Shown: positions 35,425 to 46,916, counted from the stretch's first letter. The stretch is 64,000 nt of DNA from Sinorhizobium shofinae (GCA_001704765.1 MBFK01000066.1:52624-116623); one strand, 5' to 3'. A program made the numbers and translations. Notes: generated by a model from the letters alone, not told the origin.

Positions 35425-37431
35425 GGCAGCACGCCCTCCGGCAGGTGTTTCGCCAAATATTCGAGCGCCGCCATCAGCGCGATCACCAGGATGACGACGA
35501 GCACCGAGAGCGCCGAGGCGAGATCGGACGAGCCGCTGTCGTCGAGATTGAAGATCGCCACCCCGAGCGTCTGGGTGCCCGCCGACCAGAGCAGCGCCGA
35601 GACGGTGAGCTCGTTCGCCGCGATCAGGAAGACGAGGATGACGGAGGCGCCGGCGGCGGGAGCAACAAGCGGCAGGAGCACGTCGCGCATGCGGCGGAAG
35701 AAGCCCGCCCCGGCAAGCCTTGCCGCCTCCTCGAGCGCGGGGTCCATCTGCAAGAAGGCACTCAGCACCGGCTTCAGGCTGACCGCGAGGAAGGAGGAGA
35801 AATAGGCGGCGAGGATGATCCAGATCGTGCCGTAGAGCGAGAGGCCGACGACCGGCAGCGGTGCCGCGAAGGTGAGGATGAAGGCGACGGCGAGCACGAT
35901 GCCAGGCAGCGCATAGGGAATCTCGATCAGGATGGCGATGAGATTGGCGAGCGCGCCCTTCCGCCGCGTCAAGAGATAGGCGGCCGGCACGGTGACGGTA
36001 AGCAGCCCGAGTGCCGCGGCGGAGGCGAGGATGAGCGAATTTTTGAGCGCCGTCAGCGTGATCGACTGGCGGAAGAGGATTTCTGCATAGGCGCTGAGCG
36101 ATATGGTGTTGAAATTGAGCGGCACGCCATAGGCCGGCACCAGCGAGCTTGCGACGAGCGCCAGCAAGGGCGCTGCCAGCACCAGCGCCAGCACCGCCCA
36201 GAGCAGCACCTCGAGAGCGATGCGCCAGCGTCCGAGCGAGAAGGCGGCCCGCGCGCCGGAATGGCCGATGAGGCGATAGTCGCGGCCGGCAAGTGCGCGC
36301 TGCTGCACGAGCAGCCCGGCGGCGGAGATCACTCGAGATGAGCGCGATTTCCCCGAAGGTGGCGGGGCCGAAACTCGCCAGCCGACTGAAGATCAGGGTC
36401 GGCAGCGTCTCGATCGAAGCGGGAATGCCGAGGATCGCCGGAATGCCGAAATTGCCGATGCCGGAGATGAAGGCGATCGCCCCGCCGGCGATCAACCCCG
36501 GAGCGCCGAGCGGCAGCACGATGTCGCGGAAGACCCGGAACGGGCCTGCGCCGGCAAGCCGCGCCGCCTCGATGCCGTCGCGCGGGCTCGCCGCAAGCCC
36601 GACTTTCAGCGCCAGGAAAACGAGCGGCGCATGCTGCACACCGAGGAGAAGCGCGATCCCGGAAAGCGAATAGAGCGGCTGCGGGCTGCCGAGCGGCGGC
36701 GCAAGCCCGAACGTCTTCAGGAGCGCGCTCGCCGGCCCGGACATCTCCACCCAGGCCAGCGCTGTCACCTGCGGCGGGATCAGCATCGGCAGCATGAAGG
36801 CGAAGCTTAAAGCGAGCTTGCCGCGAATGTCGGTCAGCGCCATCGCGAAGGCGAACAGTGAACCGAGGGCGAGCGAGACGGCCAGGCCGCCGCTGGCGGT
36901 GACAAGCGTGTTGCGAAGCGCCGCGAAGGTTGCCGCTTCGAAGATCAGCCGCGCCGCGTGCCCGTCAACAAGCCCGCCCAACCCCGCCCCGGCAAGGCGG
37001 GCGAGCGGCAACACGGAAAGCAGGAGCACGGCGCCGAGCACGAAGGGCAGAAGCCAGGCCGGTTCGCCGCCGGGCGATGCCCGCCGCCTTCGCGAGCGGA
37101 AGGCGAACCGCCGCCCTGCCCGGCCGCCGCGCGGCGCCGGCTTCACCTTGAGGGAGCCATTTTCTGTAACGTGAGGCACCGCCGGCAGCTCGACGCCGCT
37201 TAAAGTCCGCGTCAGTTCGCCCGGCAGCCTGGCGGGAACCGTCTGGGGAGGCCGGCTTTCCGCCGCCTCCCCGCCGCCGAAGAGAAACCGCAACCGGCCG
37301 GAGCGCCGCGCCGTCGACAGGAGGCGCAGAGGCGGCTCCAGCAATTTGAACCCGGAGCCTCTTTCCGCGTCCGGCGCTTCCGCCGGAGCGCCCGGGCGCC
37401 GGCCGCGGGCGATCTCGTCCGCTCGCGTCAT
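35412..37431 (-). pseudogene. ABC transporter permease (FbpB-type, two duplicated domains), frameshifted
   Basis: The frame from ATG 37431 encodes a long basic leader (about 125 residues, rich in Arg, odd for the family) and then the first permease half with EAARLAGAGPFRVFRDIVLPLG (the ATPase-contact loop). Near 36333 one extra base (or two lost) shifts the frame: ALIS should continue as VISAAGLLVQQRA in the frame starting at 36332. The second half there is intact up to TGA 35412-35414 and has its own EEAARLAGAGFFRRMRDVLL loop. The repaired protein would be about 672 residues. This is either a sequencing error or a recent mutation. Confidence 0.8.
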
Positions 37432-37438
37432 AAGGCGG

Positions 37439-38419
37439 TCAATTCGTGCCGAAAATGCCGGAGAAGGTTTTCAGGCTCGCTTCGGAATTCTTGACCGCTG
37501 CGGCGGCATCGACCGGCAACACCTTGATCGTCTCGCGCTTCGGATAGCCTTCCGGCAGCGCCACGCCGTTGCGGGCTGGGATATAGCCCATCTTCGCCGC
37601 AACCTTCTGGCCCTCTTCGGAGAGGAGGAAGTCGACGAATTTCTTCGCGGCATCGACGTTCTTTGCGGTTTTCAGGATGCCGACCGGCTCGGTGACGGCG
37701 GAAACGCCCTCTGCCGGGAAGACGAATTCCACCGGCGCGCCTTTGGCCTTCTCGCGGATTGCCATGAAATCGACGAGCATGCCATAGGCCTTCTCGCCGG
37801 TCGCGACCGCCTTCAATACGCCGCCATTGCCACCGGCGGCCGTCGCGCCGTTTTCGGCAAGCGCCTTGTAATAGTCCCAGCCGAGGCCGGGAATGGCAGA
37901 CAGCGTCTCGGCATGGATCAGCGCCGCGCCGGAGGTAAGCGGGCTCGGCATGGTGACGAGGCCCTTCGCCTCGGGCTTGACCAGATCCTGCCAGCCTGCG
38001 GGCTTCATGTCGGCGGACGTGTTGTAGACAATGCCGGTGGTGATCATCTTGGTCGAGTAGTAGGCGCCGTCCGCATCATAAAGCGCGGCATCGTAGCCCG
38101 CCGCCTCCGGCGACTTGTGGGGCAGCAGATGCCCGCTCTCCTTCAGCCGCTGCATCGTCACCGTGTCGGCGATCAGAAGCACGTCCGCCACCGGATTGCC
38201 CGCCTCGATCTCGGCCATCAGCTTGGCCATGATCTTCGTCGTCCCCTCGCGCACCCACGCGACCTCGACGCCGGGGTTCGCCGCCTTGAACGCATCCACC
38301 GTCGCCTGCGCATCCTCGTTCGGCTGGCTCGTGTAAAGCACCAGGTTTTCGGCATAAGCCGCGGTGGAAAGAAGGCCGGCGACAAGCGCGGCGGCAAAGG
38401 CGTAGGGAAGCGTTTTCAT
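37439..38419 (-). CDS. ABC transporter substrate-binding protein (FbpA/AfuA-like)
   Basis: The 326-residue protein has a signal peptide (ALVAGLLSTAAYA) and the extracellular solute-binding fold: LVLYTSQPNEDAQATVDAFK, AYYSTKMITTGIVYNTS and PVGILKTAKNVDAAKKF. The FbpA/AfuA family includes ferric-ion and sugar-phosphate binders. I do not see the paired tyrosines of classical FbpA iron sites near residue 195 (AYGMLVDFMAIREK there), so iron is uncertain. ATG 38419 has GAGGG upstream. It is the first of three genes, with seven bases to the permease. Confidence 0.85.
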   Translation of the reverse strand: MKTLPYAFAAALVAGLLSTAAYAENLVLYTSQPNEDAQATVDAFKAANPGVEVAWVREGTTKIMAKLMAEIEAGNPVADVLLIADTVTMQRLKESGHLLPHKSPEAAGYDAALYDADGAYYSTKMITTGIVYNTSADMKPAGWQDLVKPEAKGLVTMPSPLTSGAALIHAETLSAIPGLGWDYYKALAENGATAAGGNGGVLKAVATGEKAYGMLVDFMAIREKAKGAPVEFVFPAEGVSAVTEPVGILKTAKNVDAAKKFVDFLLSEEGQKVAAKMGYIPARNGVALPEGYPKRETIKVLPVDAAAAVKNSEASLKTFSGIFGTN

Positions 38420-38639
38420 GGGATTGCCCTCGGTGGGAGAAAGATGGTGCCGAGGGATAGAGCGGGTGTTTTACAGGGGTGTGACAGGGCAAGGATGTAG
38501 CGGGTAGTCAACAGAAGCTGAAGTACTCATCACCATCCACAGCCGCCCTCGACCATTGGTAGGGCTATCTTGGGTATATCCTGAGAAGCGATAACTCGTA
38601 ATTACTGCGCCGAAAGACGGCAGAAACCTTTCTACTACA

Positions 38640-39263
38640 TACCGTTTCTGATATACGCGGCTCTCGCTCTGTTGGTAAGTGTATATATTCTCTCGCTTGT
38701 CAGCCCCGGTCCAAATTTTATCATCGTGACAAATACCGGCATGTCGATGTCTCCCACTGCGGGGCTATTTGCAGGGTTGGGACTTGCTGCTGCATCCTTG
38801 ACTTGGGCCGTCATGGCGATGGCCGGGCTAGTCTTTCTTCTCACTCATTTCGAGTGGCTGCACATAACATTGCAGGTCGTCGGCGCGCTGTATCTCATCT
38901 GATTGGGCATAAAAATGATCCGCAACGCGGCCAAGCCTTTGGAGACGACAGGAAACACCGAAGTCACATGGCAGGCTGCAATGCGTCGCGCTTACATATT
39001 ATTAGCATGACCAATCCGAAATCCGCGGCTTTCTTCGGATGCATTTTCGCCCTTGTCATCCCAGCCCATGCGCCTTTCTGGTTCTATACCGTAATCGCCG
39101 TAACCTGCTTCCTTCTTTCGACCTCTGGTATTGCGGTCTGGCTTTCTTCTTCTTCTCAAACCCGCGCGTTGCTAACTGCTTCTTGCGGTTTAAAGCCAGC
39201 ATCGAACGTGTGATGGGCGCAGCCTTGATCCTGCTTGGTGACCGCTTGCTTTGCGCTCGCTAG
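38640..39263 (+). pseudogene. Decayed LysE/RhtB-type amino-acid exporter
   Basis: The reading starts around YAALALLVSVYILSLVSPGP and NFIIVTNTGMSMSPTAGLFA, the LysE/RhtB N-terminus. At 38900-38902 a TGA stands where the family has Trp in LYLIWLGIKM, and further frameshifts follow: MTNPKSAAFFGCIFALVIPA in another frame and VMGAALILLGDRLLCAR in a third. All parts of one roughly 205-residue transporter can be seen in order, so this is a pseudogene. A start codon is not clear. Confidence 0.8.
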
Positions 39264-39510
39264 TGCCATTGCTTTTTATGAGATAGTGCGTGTGACAATG
39301 GCATTGTGTTTTTTCGCTTACCGTCCGCTTAGGGCGCCAAAAGCCGTTATCGTCGACTATTGTTTTCTTCTCGACTCTCACCAAACGCCTCGTATGCCAG
39401 CTTTACGATGTCATCCACCGAGCGGCCCTCCAATTGCCGGAAGCCGAGTTGGTCTCGCTTGCGTTTGACCCTATTGTGACAGCCGCGATTCAGGTTCGCA
39501 GTCGCGACGT

Positions 39511-39931
39511 ATGGCGGGAAAATTGAATACGATCCGCATTGCCGCTGCACTGTAATACGGCCGGACGGACAAACGCTGTTGGTGCGCAAGCGCAGGGCCA
39601 GCGCCTTCATGCAACCGGGCGGAAAGACGAACCCCGGTGAAACGCCGGATGCGGCGTTGGCGCGGGAGCTGCGGGAAAAGATCGACCTTGACGTCGAACC
39701 CGCATCCTTCGAGGTCCTGGGCCAATTTAGCGCACAGACATTCAATGAACCGGGACGCCGCGTCCATGCCGATGTCTTCCTCGTCAGAACAGAGCAGTTA
39801 CGCTTCCACCCCTCGGCCGAAATCGAGGAAGTGAAATGGGTGTGGCCCTTTGATGCTGGCGGCGTGGCACTCGCCCCCTCCCCGCGGATCACATCTTTCC
39901 CCATTACCGGGAGCTGATCGCGCAGATCTGA
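39511..39931 (+). pseudogene. Decayed NUDIX hydrolase
   Basis: ATG 39511 opens MAGKLNTIRIAAAL, which stops at once; after a shift near 39553 the frame reads IRPDGQTLLVRKRRASAFMQ and PGGKTNPGE. The Nudix box itself is worn: RELREKIDL instead of REUxEExGU, so one catalytic Glu is Lys and the Gly is Asp. A second shift near 39885 is needed to reach the end RDHIFPHYRELIAQI at TGA 39929-39931. The gene is dead or non-functional. It follows the LysE remnant in the same decayed stretch; the 247 bases between them hold no gene I recognise. Confidence 0.78.
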
Positions 39932-40034
39932 GGCGCGCAATTCAACGGCACCGCCGGTCTATCGTATCCCCCGCAATACCAGCGCTGACGATCTCGGCCA
40001 ACGGCTGGCTGAGCGCAACGAGCAGCCAATCGAC

Positions 40035-40958
40035 CTACATCAGCACGAACTCGGTCGGCTGAAGCGCTAGAGGAATCTCTTTCTCCCCCATCGCTTCCAG
40101 AAGGCTGATTTCGATAGTCCTCGCCATTGCGCTGAGCGGTACGGCGTGCGGGGTGCTCTCGAACGGGTTCTCCAGTTCGACCCCCAAAGCGTCCAGACCG
40201 AAGAAGGTGTAAGCAACAAGCACAGAGCAAAACGGCGTGAGCCAGCCAAGCGTATCTGCGAAGCCAAGGGGGAAGAGAAAGCAGAAGAGATAGGCCGTTC
40301 GGTGCAGGAGCAAGGAGTAGGCGAAGGGTAGCGGCGTGCTCCGGATCCGCTCGCATGCGGCCTGAATGCCCCCGAGTTGAGACACGGAACGGTCGAGCGT
40401 CTGAAACATGACATCGCTCACCGCCCCTTCGCGATTGAGCGATGCGAGCCTTCGCGAAACGCGCGTCAGGATCGCGTCCGGACGATTGGCTGCATCCGAA
40501 AGGTCGTTGCGCGCCAGGGGATCGAATTCAGGTCGCGACGGAACGGAACGGCGATCCGGCCTGAGATAAAGGGCAAGCGCATGAACGAAAAAAACCACAT
40601 CCGACAGGAGATCGCGCCGTAGCTTCTCGCCGTCACCGGTTCCATCTTCGAGGACAAGCGTCTGACGGGCGAAAGTGCGGCAAACGGAAATCATCTCGCC
40701 CCACTGCTTTCGAGCCTCCCACCAGCGGTCGTAGCAAGCGTTGTTTCGGAAGCCGAGGAAGACGGACAGTGCAATTCCAAGAAACGCGAAGGGCACGCCT
40801 GCGAACTGGGGAACAAACGCCGGGTAATGCCCGTGCAACAGAACGACAAGCGCGGCAAAGGCAGCCGTTAGGCCAAGTTGCGGCAGAATCTTGGGAACCA
40901 CCGATCCCCGAGCGATATACAAGAGTTGGATAAGGGTCGGAGGGGGCCGGACGATCAT
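40035..40958 (-). CDS. Bestrophin-like (UPF0187) channel protein
   Basis: The 307-residue protein has four hydrophobic segments and the bacterial bestrophin pattern: GVPFAFLGIALSVFLGFRNN followed by ACYDRWWEARKQWG, then LPFAYSLLLHRTAYLFCFLF, and a late PFESTPHAVPLSAMARTIE. It should be an inner-membrane ion channel, anion or cation. Start ATG 40958. It is transcribed away from the AI-2E family gene. Confidence 0.88.
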   Translation of the reverse strand: MIVRPPPTLIQLLYIARGSVVPKILPQLGLTAAFAALVVLLHGHYPAFVPQFAGVPFAFLGIALSVFLGFRNNACYDRWWEARKQWGEMISVCRTFARQTLVLEDGTGDGEKLRRDLLSDVVFFVHALALYLRPDRRSVPSRPEFDPLARNDLSDAANRPDAILTRVSRRLASLNREGAVSDVMFQTLDRSVSQLGGIQAACERIRSTPLPFAYSLLLHRTAYLFCFLFPLGFADTLGWLTPFCSVLVAYTFFGLDALGVELENPFESTPHAVPLSAMARTIEISLLEAMGEKEIPLALQPTEFVLM

Positions 40959-41234
40959 GGTTGTCTCTCTACCATGAAAATCAGTGCACGCAATCGACGG
41001 AACGGCAAAGCGGTGGCTGTGCTACCACGGCGCATATCAGGTTAGATAACTGCAGCTCGCCTTCTGACTCGTCGCGGGCGACATACTCCCACACTTCCCG
41101 CCACCCCGCCCCCGCTGTACACTTCCCCTCGCCGCCTGATCTGGGTCTCGAGCTGGACCTCGGCGATCACGCGGCCGTGCCGGCCGTTGCGGGGGCGAAC
41201 GGCGGCGGGTGTTGCCGCGCCCGGGGAGGCCGCG

Positions 41235-42350
41235 ATGGACGATGCGCAAACTCCAGTCAAAGCGGATCTCGGCGGAAGCGGCCCGGCGTCGATCGAGCCG
41301 CGGGTCACCGAGTTCCTGCGGCTCGGGGTGCTGGCGCTCTTCGCCTACTGGTCGCTGATGCTTGTCGCCCCCTTTGCGATCATCGCCATCTGGGCCGGCA
41401 TTCTCGCCGTCGCGCTCTACCCGCTTTTCAGGGCGCTCACCGCCCTGTTCGGCGGCCGCCCTCGCCTCGCGGCGGCGGCGATCACCAGCCTCGCTTTGGC
41501 GGTGATCGCCGGCCCGCTGGCGGCGATCGCGTTGAGCTTTGCCGAAGCCATACAGGCGCTGCTCGGAAAACTGGCGGCCGGCACCCTGGCCGTGCCGGCG
41601 CCGCCCGATGCGGTGCGCGACTGGCCGCTGATCGGCAGCTGGCTGCACACCGCCTGGGCCCAGGCCTCGGGCAATCTCGAGGCGACGCTGCAGCGTCTCG
41701 CGCCGTCGCTGCTGCAGGCGGGCGGCACCGTGCTCGGCAAGATCGCCGGGATCGGCGTCGACCTCATCGGCTTCATCGTATCGGTCATCATCGCCGGCTT
41801 TCTCTTCCGCCCCGGCCCGCGGCTCGGCGAGGGGCTAAAATTCTTCGCCCGCCGGGTCGCCGGCGAGCGCGGCGCCGGCTTCGTCGATCTTGCCGCCGCG
41901 ACGATCCGCAATGTCGCGCGCGGCGTGATCGGCGTGGCGCTGCTGCAGGCGCTGCTTGCCGGGCTTGCCTTCTCGCTCTTCGGCATTCCCGCGGCAAGCG
42001 TGCTCGCCTTCGCCGTCCTTATCTTCTGCATCATGCAGATCGGCCCGGCCCCGGTCCTCTTGCCGGTCGTCATCTGGGCTTGGACGGCGATGGAAACCCG
42101 CGCGGCCCTCGGCCTGACGCTGATCCTCGTCCTGATCGGGCTGATCGACAACGTCTTGAAACCGGTGCTGGTCGCCCGTGGGCTCAAGACGCCGATGCTC
42201 GTCATCCTCGCGGGCGTCATCGGCGGCACGCTCTCCTATGGGCTGATCGGCCTCTTCCTCGGGCCGATCGTGCTCGGCGTCTTCTATGATCTCGTCGTCG
42301 CCTGGATGCGCACCGTGCCGCCGGGGGAGGACGAGACGAAGCCGGTTTGA
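41235..42350 (+). CDS. AI-2E/PerM family transporter
   Basis: The 371-residue protein has about eight membrane helices and the PerM/YdiK layout: LMLVAPFAIIAIWAGILAVA, ALLAGLAFSLFGIPAASVLA and LIDNVLKPVLVARG near the end. The family includes solute transporters (AI-2 export, Na/H exchange) and most members have unknown substrates. ATG 41235 is chosen because GGGGAGG lies at 41223-41229; the longer frame from 41187 is not like the family. Confidence 0.85.
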   Translation: MDDAQTPVKADLGGSGPASIEPRVTEFLRLGVLALFAYWSLMLVAPFAIIAIWAGILAVALYPLFRALTALFGGRPRLAAAAITSLALAVIAGPLAAIALSFAEAIQALLGKLAAGTLAVPAPPDAVRDWPLIGSWLHTAWAQASGNLEATLQRLAPSLLQAGGTVLGKIAGIGVDLIGFIVSVIIAGFLFRPGPRLGEGLKFFARRVAGERGAGFVDLAAATIRNVARGVIGVALLQALLAGLAFSLFGIPAASVLAFAVLIFCIMQIGPAPVLLPVVIWAWTAMETRAALGLTLILVLIGLIDNVLKPVLVARGLKTPMLVILAGVIGGTLSYGLIGLFLGPIVLGVFYDLVVAWMRTVPPGEDETKPV

Positions 42351-42518
42351 TCCCGCCCGCAGCATCCGGTCCCCGGTTTCCACTCTCAATTAAGCTGTCG
42401 ATAACAGATCAATCAATAGTTGCGTGACTTGCGCTAGCGAAAGTGCTCTGATTTCATGTAATCCAGCGGGAAAACTTTAAGGCCGCCTCAAAGCTGTTTC
42501 GTTCAGGGAGGACGTAGC

Positions 42519-43637
42519 ATGCGTGGTTCGAGGATCCTGGCTGCCGCCCTTTCATCGGGCTTGCTTGTCGCAACCGACTTTCCATCGCAAACGGCCTTCG
42601 CCCAGCAGCCGCCGGCGCCGGCGGTGGTCGTGGCGCCCGCAGCGATCATGGACCTTCGCGAAAGCGCGGACTTCACCGGCAAGGTGGTGGCGATCCAGAA
42701 GGTCGGCATCCGCGCCCGCGTCTCGGGCTTCCTGGAAGCGGTGAAATTCAAGGAGGGCGACAAGGTCCCGGCGGGCGCCCTGCTTTACCAGGTGGAGGAC
42801 GGCGCCTACAAGGCCGCCGTGCAGGAGATCCAGGGGTCGATCGAGGCCGCCGAGGCGAGCCGGGAACTCGCCGTGCTCGAGCGCGACCGCGCCCGGCAGC
42901 TCATTTCCAGCAACACGATCAGCCAGGCCAAGGTCGACGAGGCGAACGCCCAGGTCAAGAAGGCCGAGGCCGATATCCTGCGGCTCGAGGGCAGCAAGCA
43001 GAACGCCGAACTCAACCTCTCCTATACGAAGATCATCGCGCCCTTCGAGGGTGTCGCCGGGCTTTCGAGCGTCGATGTCGGCGCCCTGGTCGGCCCGGAT
43101 TCGGACGCGCTGGTGACGATCACCCGGCTCGACCCGATCTATGTCGAGTTCCCGGTCTCGACCGCCATCTTCCTCGAATACCGCCAGCGGGCGCTCCGCG
43201 GAGAAGTCTCCCGCGACGCCAATGTGCAGATTCTCCTGCCGGACGGCACCACCTACCCGGACAAGGGCACGATCAATTTCGTCTCCAGCGACGTCTCGCA
43301 GGGCACCGACACGATCACCGTCCGGGCCGAGTTTCCGAACCCCCAAGCGCTCCTCCTCGATGGCACGCTGGTGCGCGTCACGCTCGAGCAAACCGACAAG
43401 CAGGATGTGCTGGCGGTTCCCCAGCAGGCGATCCAGCGCGATCAGCAGGGCGCCTTCGTGATGGTGGTCGGCGGGGACTCGAAGGTCGAGCTTCGCCGTA
43501 TCGACGTGGCGCGCTCGACCCGCGGCCAGGCGGTCATCGCCAAGGGGCTCAAGGAGGGTGAGAACGTCATAACGGACGGCGTCGGCAAGGTGCGACCGGG
43601 CATGACGGTCGATGCGGCACCGGCAGCGGGCGGCTGA
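42519..43637 (+). CDS. RND efflux periplasmic adaptor (membrane fusion protein)
   Basis: The 372-residue protein has a signal peptide (ending TAFAQ) and the AcrA/MexA layout: [20 protein letters not shown], a coiled-coil hairpin around residues 95-165 ([20 protein letters not shown]), the lipoyl half [17 protein letters not shown], and a beta-barrel domain. It links the RND pump to an outer-membrane channel. ATG 42519 follows GGGAGGACG. The RND gene begins one base after its stop. No TolC gene is nearby. Confidence 0.93.
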   Translation: MRGSRILAAALSSGLLVATDFPSQTAFAQQPPAPAVVVAPAAIMDLRESADFTGKVVAIQKVGIRARVSGFLEAVKFKEGDKVPAGALLYQVEDGAYKAAVQEIQGSIEAAEASRELAVLERDRARQLISSNTISQAKVDEANAQVKKAEADILRLEGSKQNAELNLSYTKIIAPFEGVAGLSSVDVGALVGPDSDALVTITRLDPIYVEFPVSTAIFLEYRQRALRGEVSRDANVQILLPDGTTYPDKGTINFVSSDVSQGTDTITVRAEFPNPQALLLDGTLVRVTLEQTDKQDVLAVPQQAIQRDQQGAFVMVVGGDSKVELRRIDVARSTRGQAVIAKGLKEGENVITDGVGKVRPGMTVDAAPAAGG

Positions 43638-43638
43638 G

Positions 43639-46600
43639 ATGATCTCTCAAATCTTCATCGATCGCCCCCGCTTCGCCGCGGTCATTTCCATCGTGCTGAC
43701 GCTTGCCGGCCTGATTGCGCTCACGGTTCTGCCGGTGGCGCAGTTCCCGGACATCGTGCCGCCACAGGTGAGCGTCACGGCGAGCTATCCCGGCGCCAGC
43801 GCCGAGGTGGTCGAGGCGACCGTCGCCCAGCCGATCGAAAGCCGCATAGTCGGAGTCGACGACATGCTCTACATGAAGTCGACGAGCGGTGCGGACGGCT
43901 CCTACACGCTGACCGTCAGCTTCGCGGTCGGCACCGATCCGGATATCGCCACCGTCAATGTCCAGAACCGCGTCTCGCTTGCCGAAGCGGGCCTGCCGTC
44001 GGAGGTCAAGCAGACCGGCGTCAGCGTGCGCAAGAAGTCCTCCGCGTTGATGCAGGTCATCGCCATCTATGGCGAGAACGGAGGCTTCGACAACCTGTTC
44101 CTGTCGAACTACGCCACCATCAACGTGATGGACACGATCAAGCGCGTGCCCGGCGTCGGCGATGCCTCGCTGTTCGGCGCACAGGACTATGCGATGCGGG
44201 TCGTGCTCGACATCGACCGCCTGACGAGCCTCGGCATGACGCCGACGGACGTGATCAATGCGCTGCGGGCCCAGAACATCCAGGCGGCGATCGGCCGCAT
44301 CGGCGCCCAGCCGATGACCAGCGATCCCCTCTTCCAGCTGAACCTGCAGACCCAGGGGCGTCTCACCGATCCGAAACAGTTCGAAAACGTCGTGCTGCGG
44401 GCCGAAGCGGATGGCTCTTTCGTGCGCATCCGCGATATTGCCAGGGTCGAGCTCGGCGCGGCAAGCTCGGATTCGAGCTCCCGCTTCAACGGCAAGCCGG
44501 TCGCGATGATCGGCACCTACCAGGCACCGGGCGCCAACGCGCTCTCTGCCGCCGAGGGCGTAAGAGCGGCGATGGAGCGCCTCGCGCAATCCTTCCCGGA
44601 AGGCCTCACCTACAAGATTTCCTATGACACCTCCGAGTTCGTCGAGGCGAGCGTCGAGAATGTCGTGCACACGCTGATCGAGGCCTTCGTGCTGGTGATC
44701 CTCGTCGTCTTCCTGTTCCTCGGCAATTGGCGCGCGACGTTGATCCCGCTCGTCGCCGTGCCGGTGGCGCTCGTCGGCACCTTCGCCGTCATCCTTGCCC
44801 TCGGCTTCTCGCTCAACACGATATCGCTGCTCGCCCTCGTGCTCGCGATCGGCATCGTCGTCGACGACGCCATCGTTGTCGTCGAGAACGTCGAGCGCGT
44901 GATGGAGGAGAACCCCGGCATGCAGGCGCCGGAAGCCGCTCGCCTTGCCATGGGCGAGATCACCGGCGCGATCGTCGCCATCACCCTGGTGCTGCTTTCG
45001 GTCTTCGTGCCGGTCGCCTTCATCCCGGGCCTCAGCGGCCAGCTCTTCCAGCAGTTCGCGGTCGCCGTCTCGGTCTCGATGGTGATCTCCGCCATCAATG
45101 CGCTGACGCTGAGCCCGGCCCTTTGCGCGGTCCTCCTGAAGCCGCATCACGGGCCGAAGCGCGGCATTCTCGGCTGGATCTCGCGCCGCATCGACAACGG
45201 CCGTGATGGCTACGTCTTCGTCGCCGAGAAGATCGCCCGCCGTGCCGTGATCGGCCTTGTGCTGCTCGCGGTCGCGATCGGCGCCAGCGGCTGGCTTTTC
45301 CGCATCGTGCCGACCGGCTTCCTGCCGAGCGAGGACCAGGGCGTCTTCTTCACGGAAGTCCGCCTGCCCGAGGGCACCTCCTACAACCGCACGGATGCTG
45401 CGCTGCGCCAGGTCGAAACGTTCCTCGGCTCGATCGAGGGCGTCCAGGACGTCATCAGCGTCTCCGGCTACAGCTTTCTCGACGGCCTCTCCAAATCGAA
45501 CAGCGCCTTTGCGGTCGTGACGATGAAGCCCTTTGCCGAGCGCGAGGCGGCGTCCGCCTCGGTCGACAGCGCGATTGCCACGGCGATGGCCAAGGGCGTG
45601 ACGGTCCGCGAGGCGCAGGTCTTCTCCTTCAACCTGCCGCCGATCCTCGGGCTCGGCACCGGCGCCGGCTTCGAATACCAGCTGCTGGACCTACAGGGGC
45701 GCTCGGCGGCGGACCTTGCCGCGACGGCCGGTGGGCTCATTGTCGCGGCTAACCAGAACCCGCAGCTCGGGCCGACCTTCACCACCTATTCCGCAAGCTC
45801 GCCGCAACTCTATCTCGATCTCGACCGCGACCGGTTGCAGGCGCTTGGCGTATCGATCAGCGACCTGTTCGCCACGCTTCAAGGCACGCTCGGCTCCTAC
45901 TACGTCAACGATTTCAACCTGTTCGGCCGGAGCTGGAAGGTCGATCTGCAGACCGCCGAAGCCGATCGCGATTCCGTCAACGACATCCAGCGCCTGCATG
46001 TGCGCAATGCCGCCGGCGGCATGGTGCCCGTCGCCTCGGTGGCGCGGGTGGATTACGTAGTCGGCCCGCAAACGATGGTGCGGTACAACAACAACCGCTC
46101 GATTACCCTGAACGGCCAGCCGGCGCCGGGCGTCTCATCGGGCGAGGCCCTTGCGGCGATGGCGTCGCTTTCCGCCACCACCCTTCCGCCCGGCTACAGC
46201 TACGAGTGGACCGGCACGGCGCTGCAGGAACTCGCCGCCGCCGGCCAGACCACGGCCATCCTGGCGCTCGCCGTGCTCTTCGCCTACCTTTTCCTGCTCG
46301 CGCTTTACGAAAGCTGGACGATCCCGGTCCCGGTGCTCCTGTCGGTGACGGTCGGCGTTGCCGGCGCCCTGGTCTCCGTGCTGATCGCCGGCCTCTCCTT
46401 CGACATCTATGCGCAGATCGGGCTTGTCGTGCTGATCGCGCTCGCCTCCAAGAACGCGATCCTGATCGTCGAGTTCGCCAAGTTCCAGCGGGAGAAAGGC
46501 GCCGGCATTGTCGAGGCCGCGGTGCAGGGCGCCCGCGCCCGCTTCCGCGCCGTGATGATGACGAGCTTTGCCTTCATCGTCGGCCTGATCCCGCTCGTCA

Positions 46601-46881
46601 CGGCCGAAGGCGCCGGCATGCTCAGCCGCCGGGCCGTCGGCACGGGCGTCGCCGGCGGCATGCTCGCGGCGTCGCTGCTCGGGATCTTCGTCATCCCCGC
46701 CCTCTATGTCGTCTTCCAGTGGCTCCGCGAAAGGGGCCACAAGCTCGCCGGTCTGTCGGGCTCTCACTTTGGTGAGGCGGTGCCGGCGACCGCAGAGGTA
46801 GTCGAAGAGGGGAAGCACGACGGAGATCGGCGGGCGCGCGCGATGCCCGCTAGCGCTGCGCAGTCACCACGTACGCCTTGA
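43639..46881 (+). CDS. RND multidrug efflux transporter, HAE1 (AcrB/MexB-type)
   Basis: The 1080-residue protein has the full AcrB plan: [20 protein letters not shown], two large periplasmic loops, and the proton-relay aspartates in [20 protein letters not shown]. The second half ends in [21 protein letters not shown]. It exports hydrophobic toxic compounds from the inner membrane and periplasm with the adaptor upstream. The C-terminal tail is short and acidic, then basic. ATG 43639 lies one base after the adaptor stop, so the pair is an operon. Confidence 0.95.
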   Translation: MISQIFIDRPRFAAVISIVLTLAGLIALTVLPVAQFPDIVPPQVSVTASYPGASAEVVEATVAQPIESRIVGVDDMLYMKSTSGADGSYTLTVSFAVGTDPDIATVNVQNRVSLAEAGLPSEVKQTGVSVRKKSSALMQVIAIYGENGGFDNLFLSNYATINVMDTIKRVPGVGDASLFGAQDYAMRVVLDIDRLTSLGMTPTDVINALRAQNIQAAIGRIGAQPMTSDPLFQLNLQTQGRLTDPKQFENVVLRAEADGSFVRIRDIARVELGAASSDSSSRFNGKPVAMIGTYQAPGANALSAAEGVRAAMERLAQSFPEGLTYKISYDTSEFVEASVENVVHTLIEAFVLVILVVFLFLGNWRATLIPLVAVPVALVGTFAVILALGFSLNTISLLALVLAIGIVVDDAIVVVENVERVMEENPGMQAPEAARLAMGEITGAIVAITLVLLSVFVPVAFIPGLSGQLFQQFAVAVSVSMVISAINALTLSPALCAVLLKPHHGPKRGILGWISRRIDNGRDGYVFVAEKIARRAVIGLVLLAVAIGASGWLFRIVPTGFLPSEDQGVFFTEVRLPEGTSYNRTDAALRQVETFLGSIEGVQDVISVSGYSFLDGLSKSNSAFAVVTMKPFAEREAASASVDSAIATAMAKGVTVREAQVFSFNLPPILGLGTGAGFEYQLLDLQGRSAADLAATAGGLIVAANQNPQLGPTFTTYSASSPQLYLDLDRDRLQALGVSISDLFATLQGTLGSYYVNDFNLFGRSWKVDLQTAEADRDSVNDIQRLHVRNAAGGMVPVASVARVDYVVGPQTMVRYNNNRSITLNGQPAPGVSSGEALAAMASLSATTLPPGYSYEWTGTALQELAAAGQTTAILALAVLFAYLFLLALYESWTIPVPVLLSVTVGVAGALVSVLIAGLSFDIYAQIGLVVLIALASKNAILIVEFAKFQREKGAGIVEAAVQGARARFRAVMMTSFAFIVGLIPLVTAEGAGMLSRRAVGTGVAGGMLAASLLGIFVIPALYVVFQWLRERGHKLAGLSGSHFGEAVPATAEVVEEGKHDGDRRARAMPASAAQSPRTP

Positions 46882-46895
46882 TCGTTCCCTCGATC

Positions 46896-46916
46896 GCGCC
46901 ACTTCCGAAGTGGCGC
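46896..46916. terminator. Hairpin after the RND operon
   Basis: GCGCCACTT and AAGTGGCGC form a nine-base stem around CCG, 15 bases past the RND stop. No clear T-run follows, so it may act as a processing or stabilising hairpin rather than a standard terminator. Confidence 0.45.

Noticed and set aside
34390..37431. A single 1013-codon open frame that looks like a permease-ATPase fusion
   Set aside because: The middle 300 codons are arginine- and alanine-rich nonsense, while another frame carries a proper permease half and the ATPase has its own overlapping GTG start.
43567..45150. Reverse open frame of 527 codons
   Set aside because: Antisense to the RND gene, His/Arg-rich, typical shadow of GC-rich codon bias.
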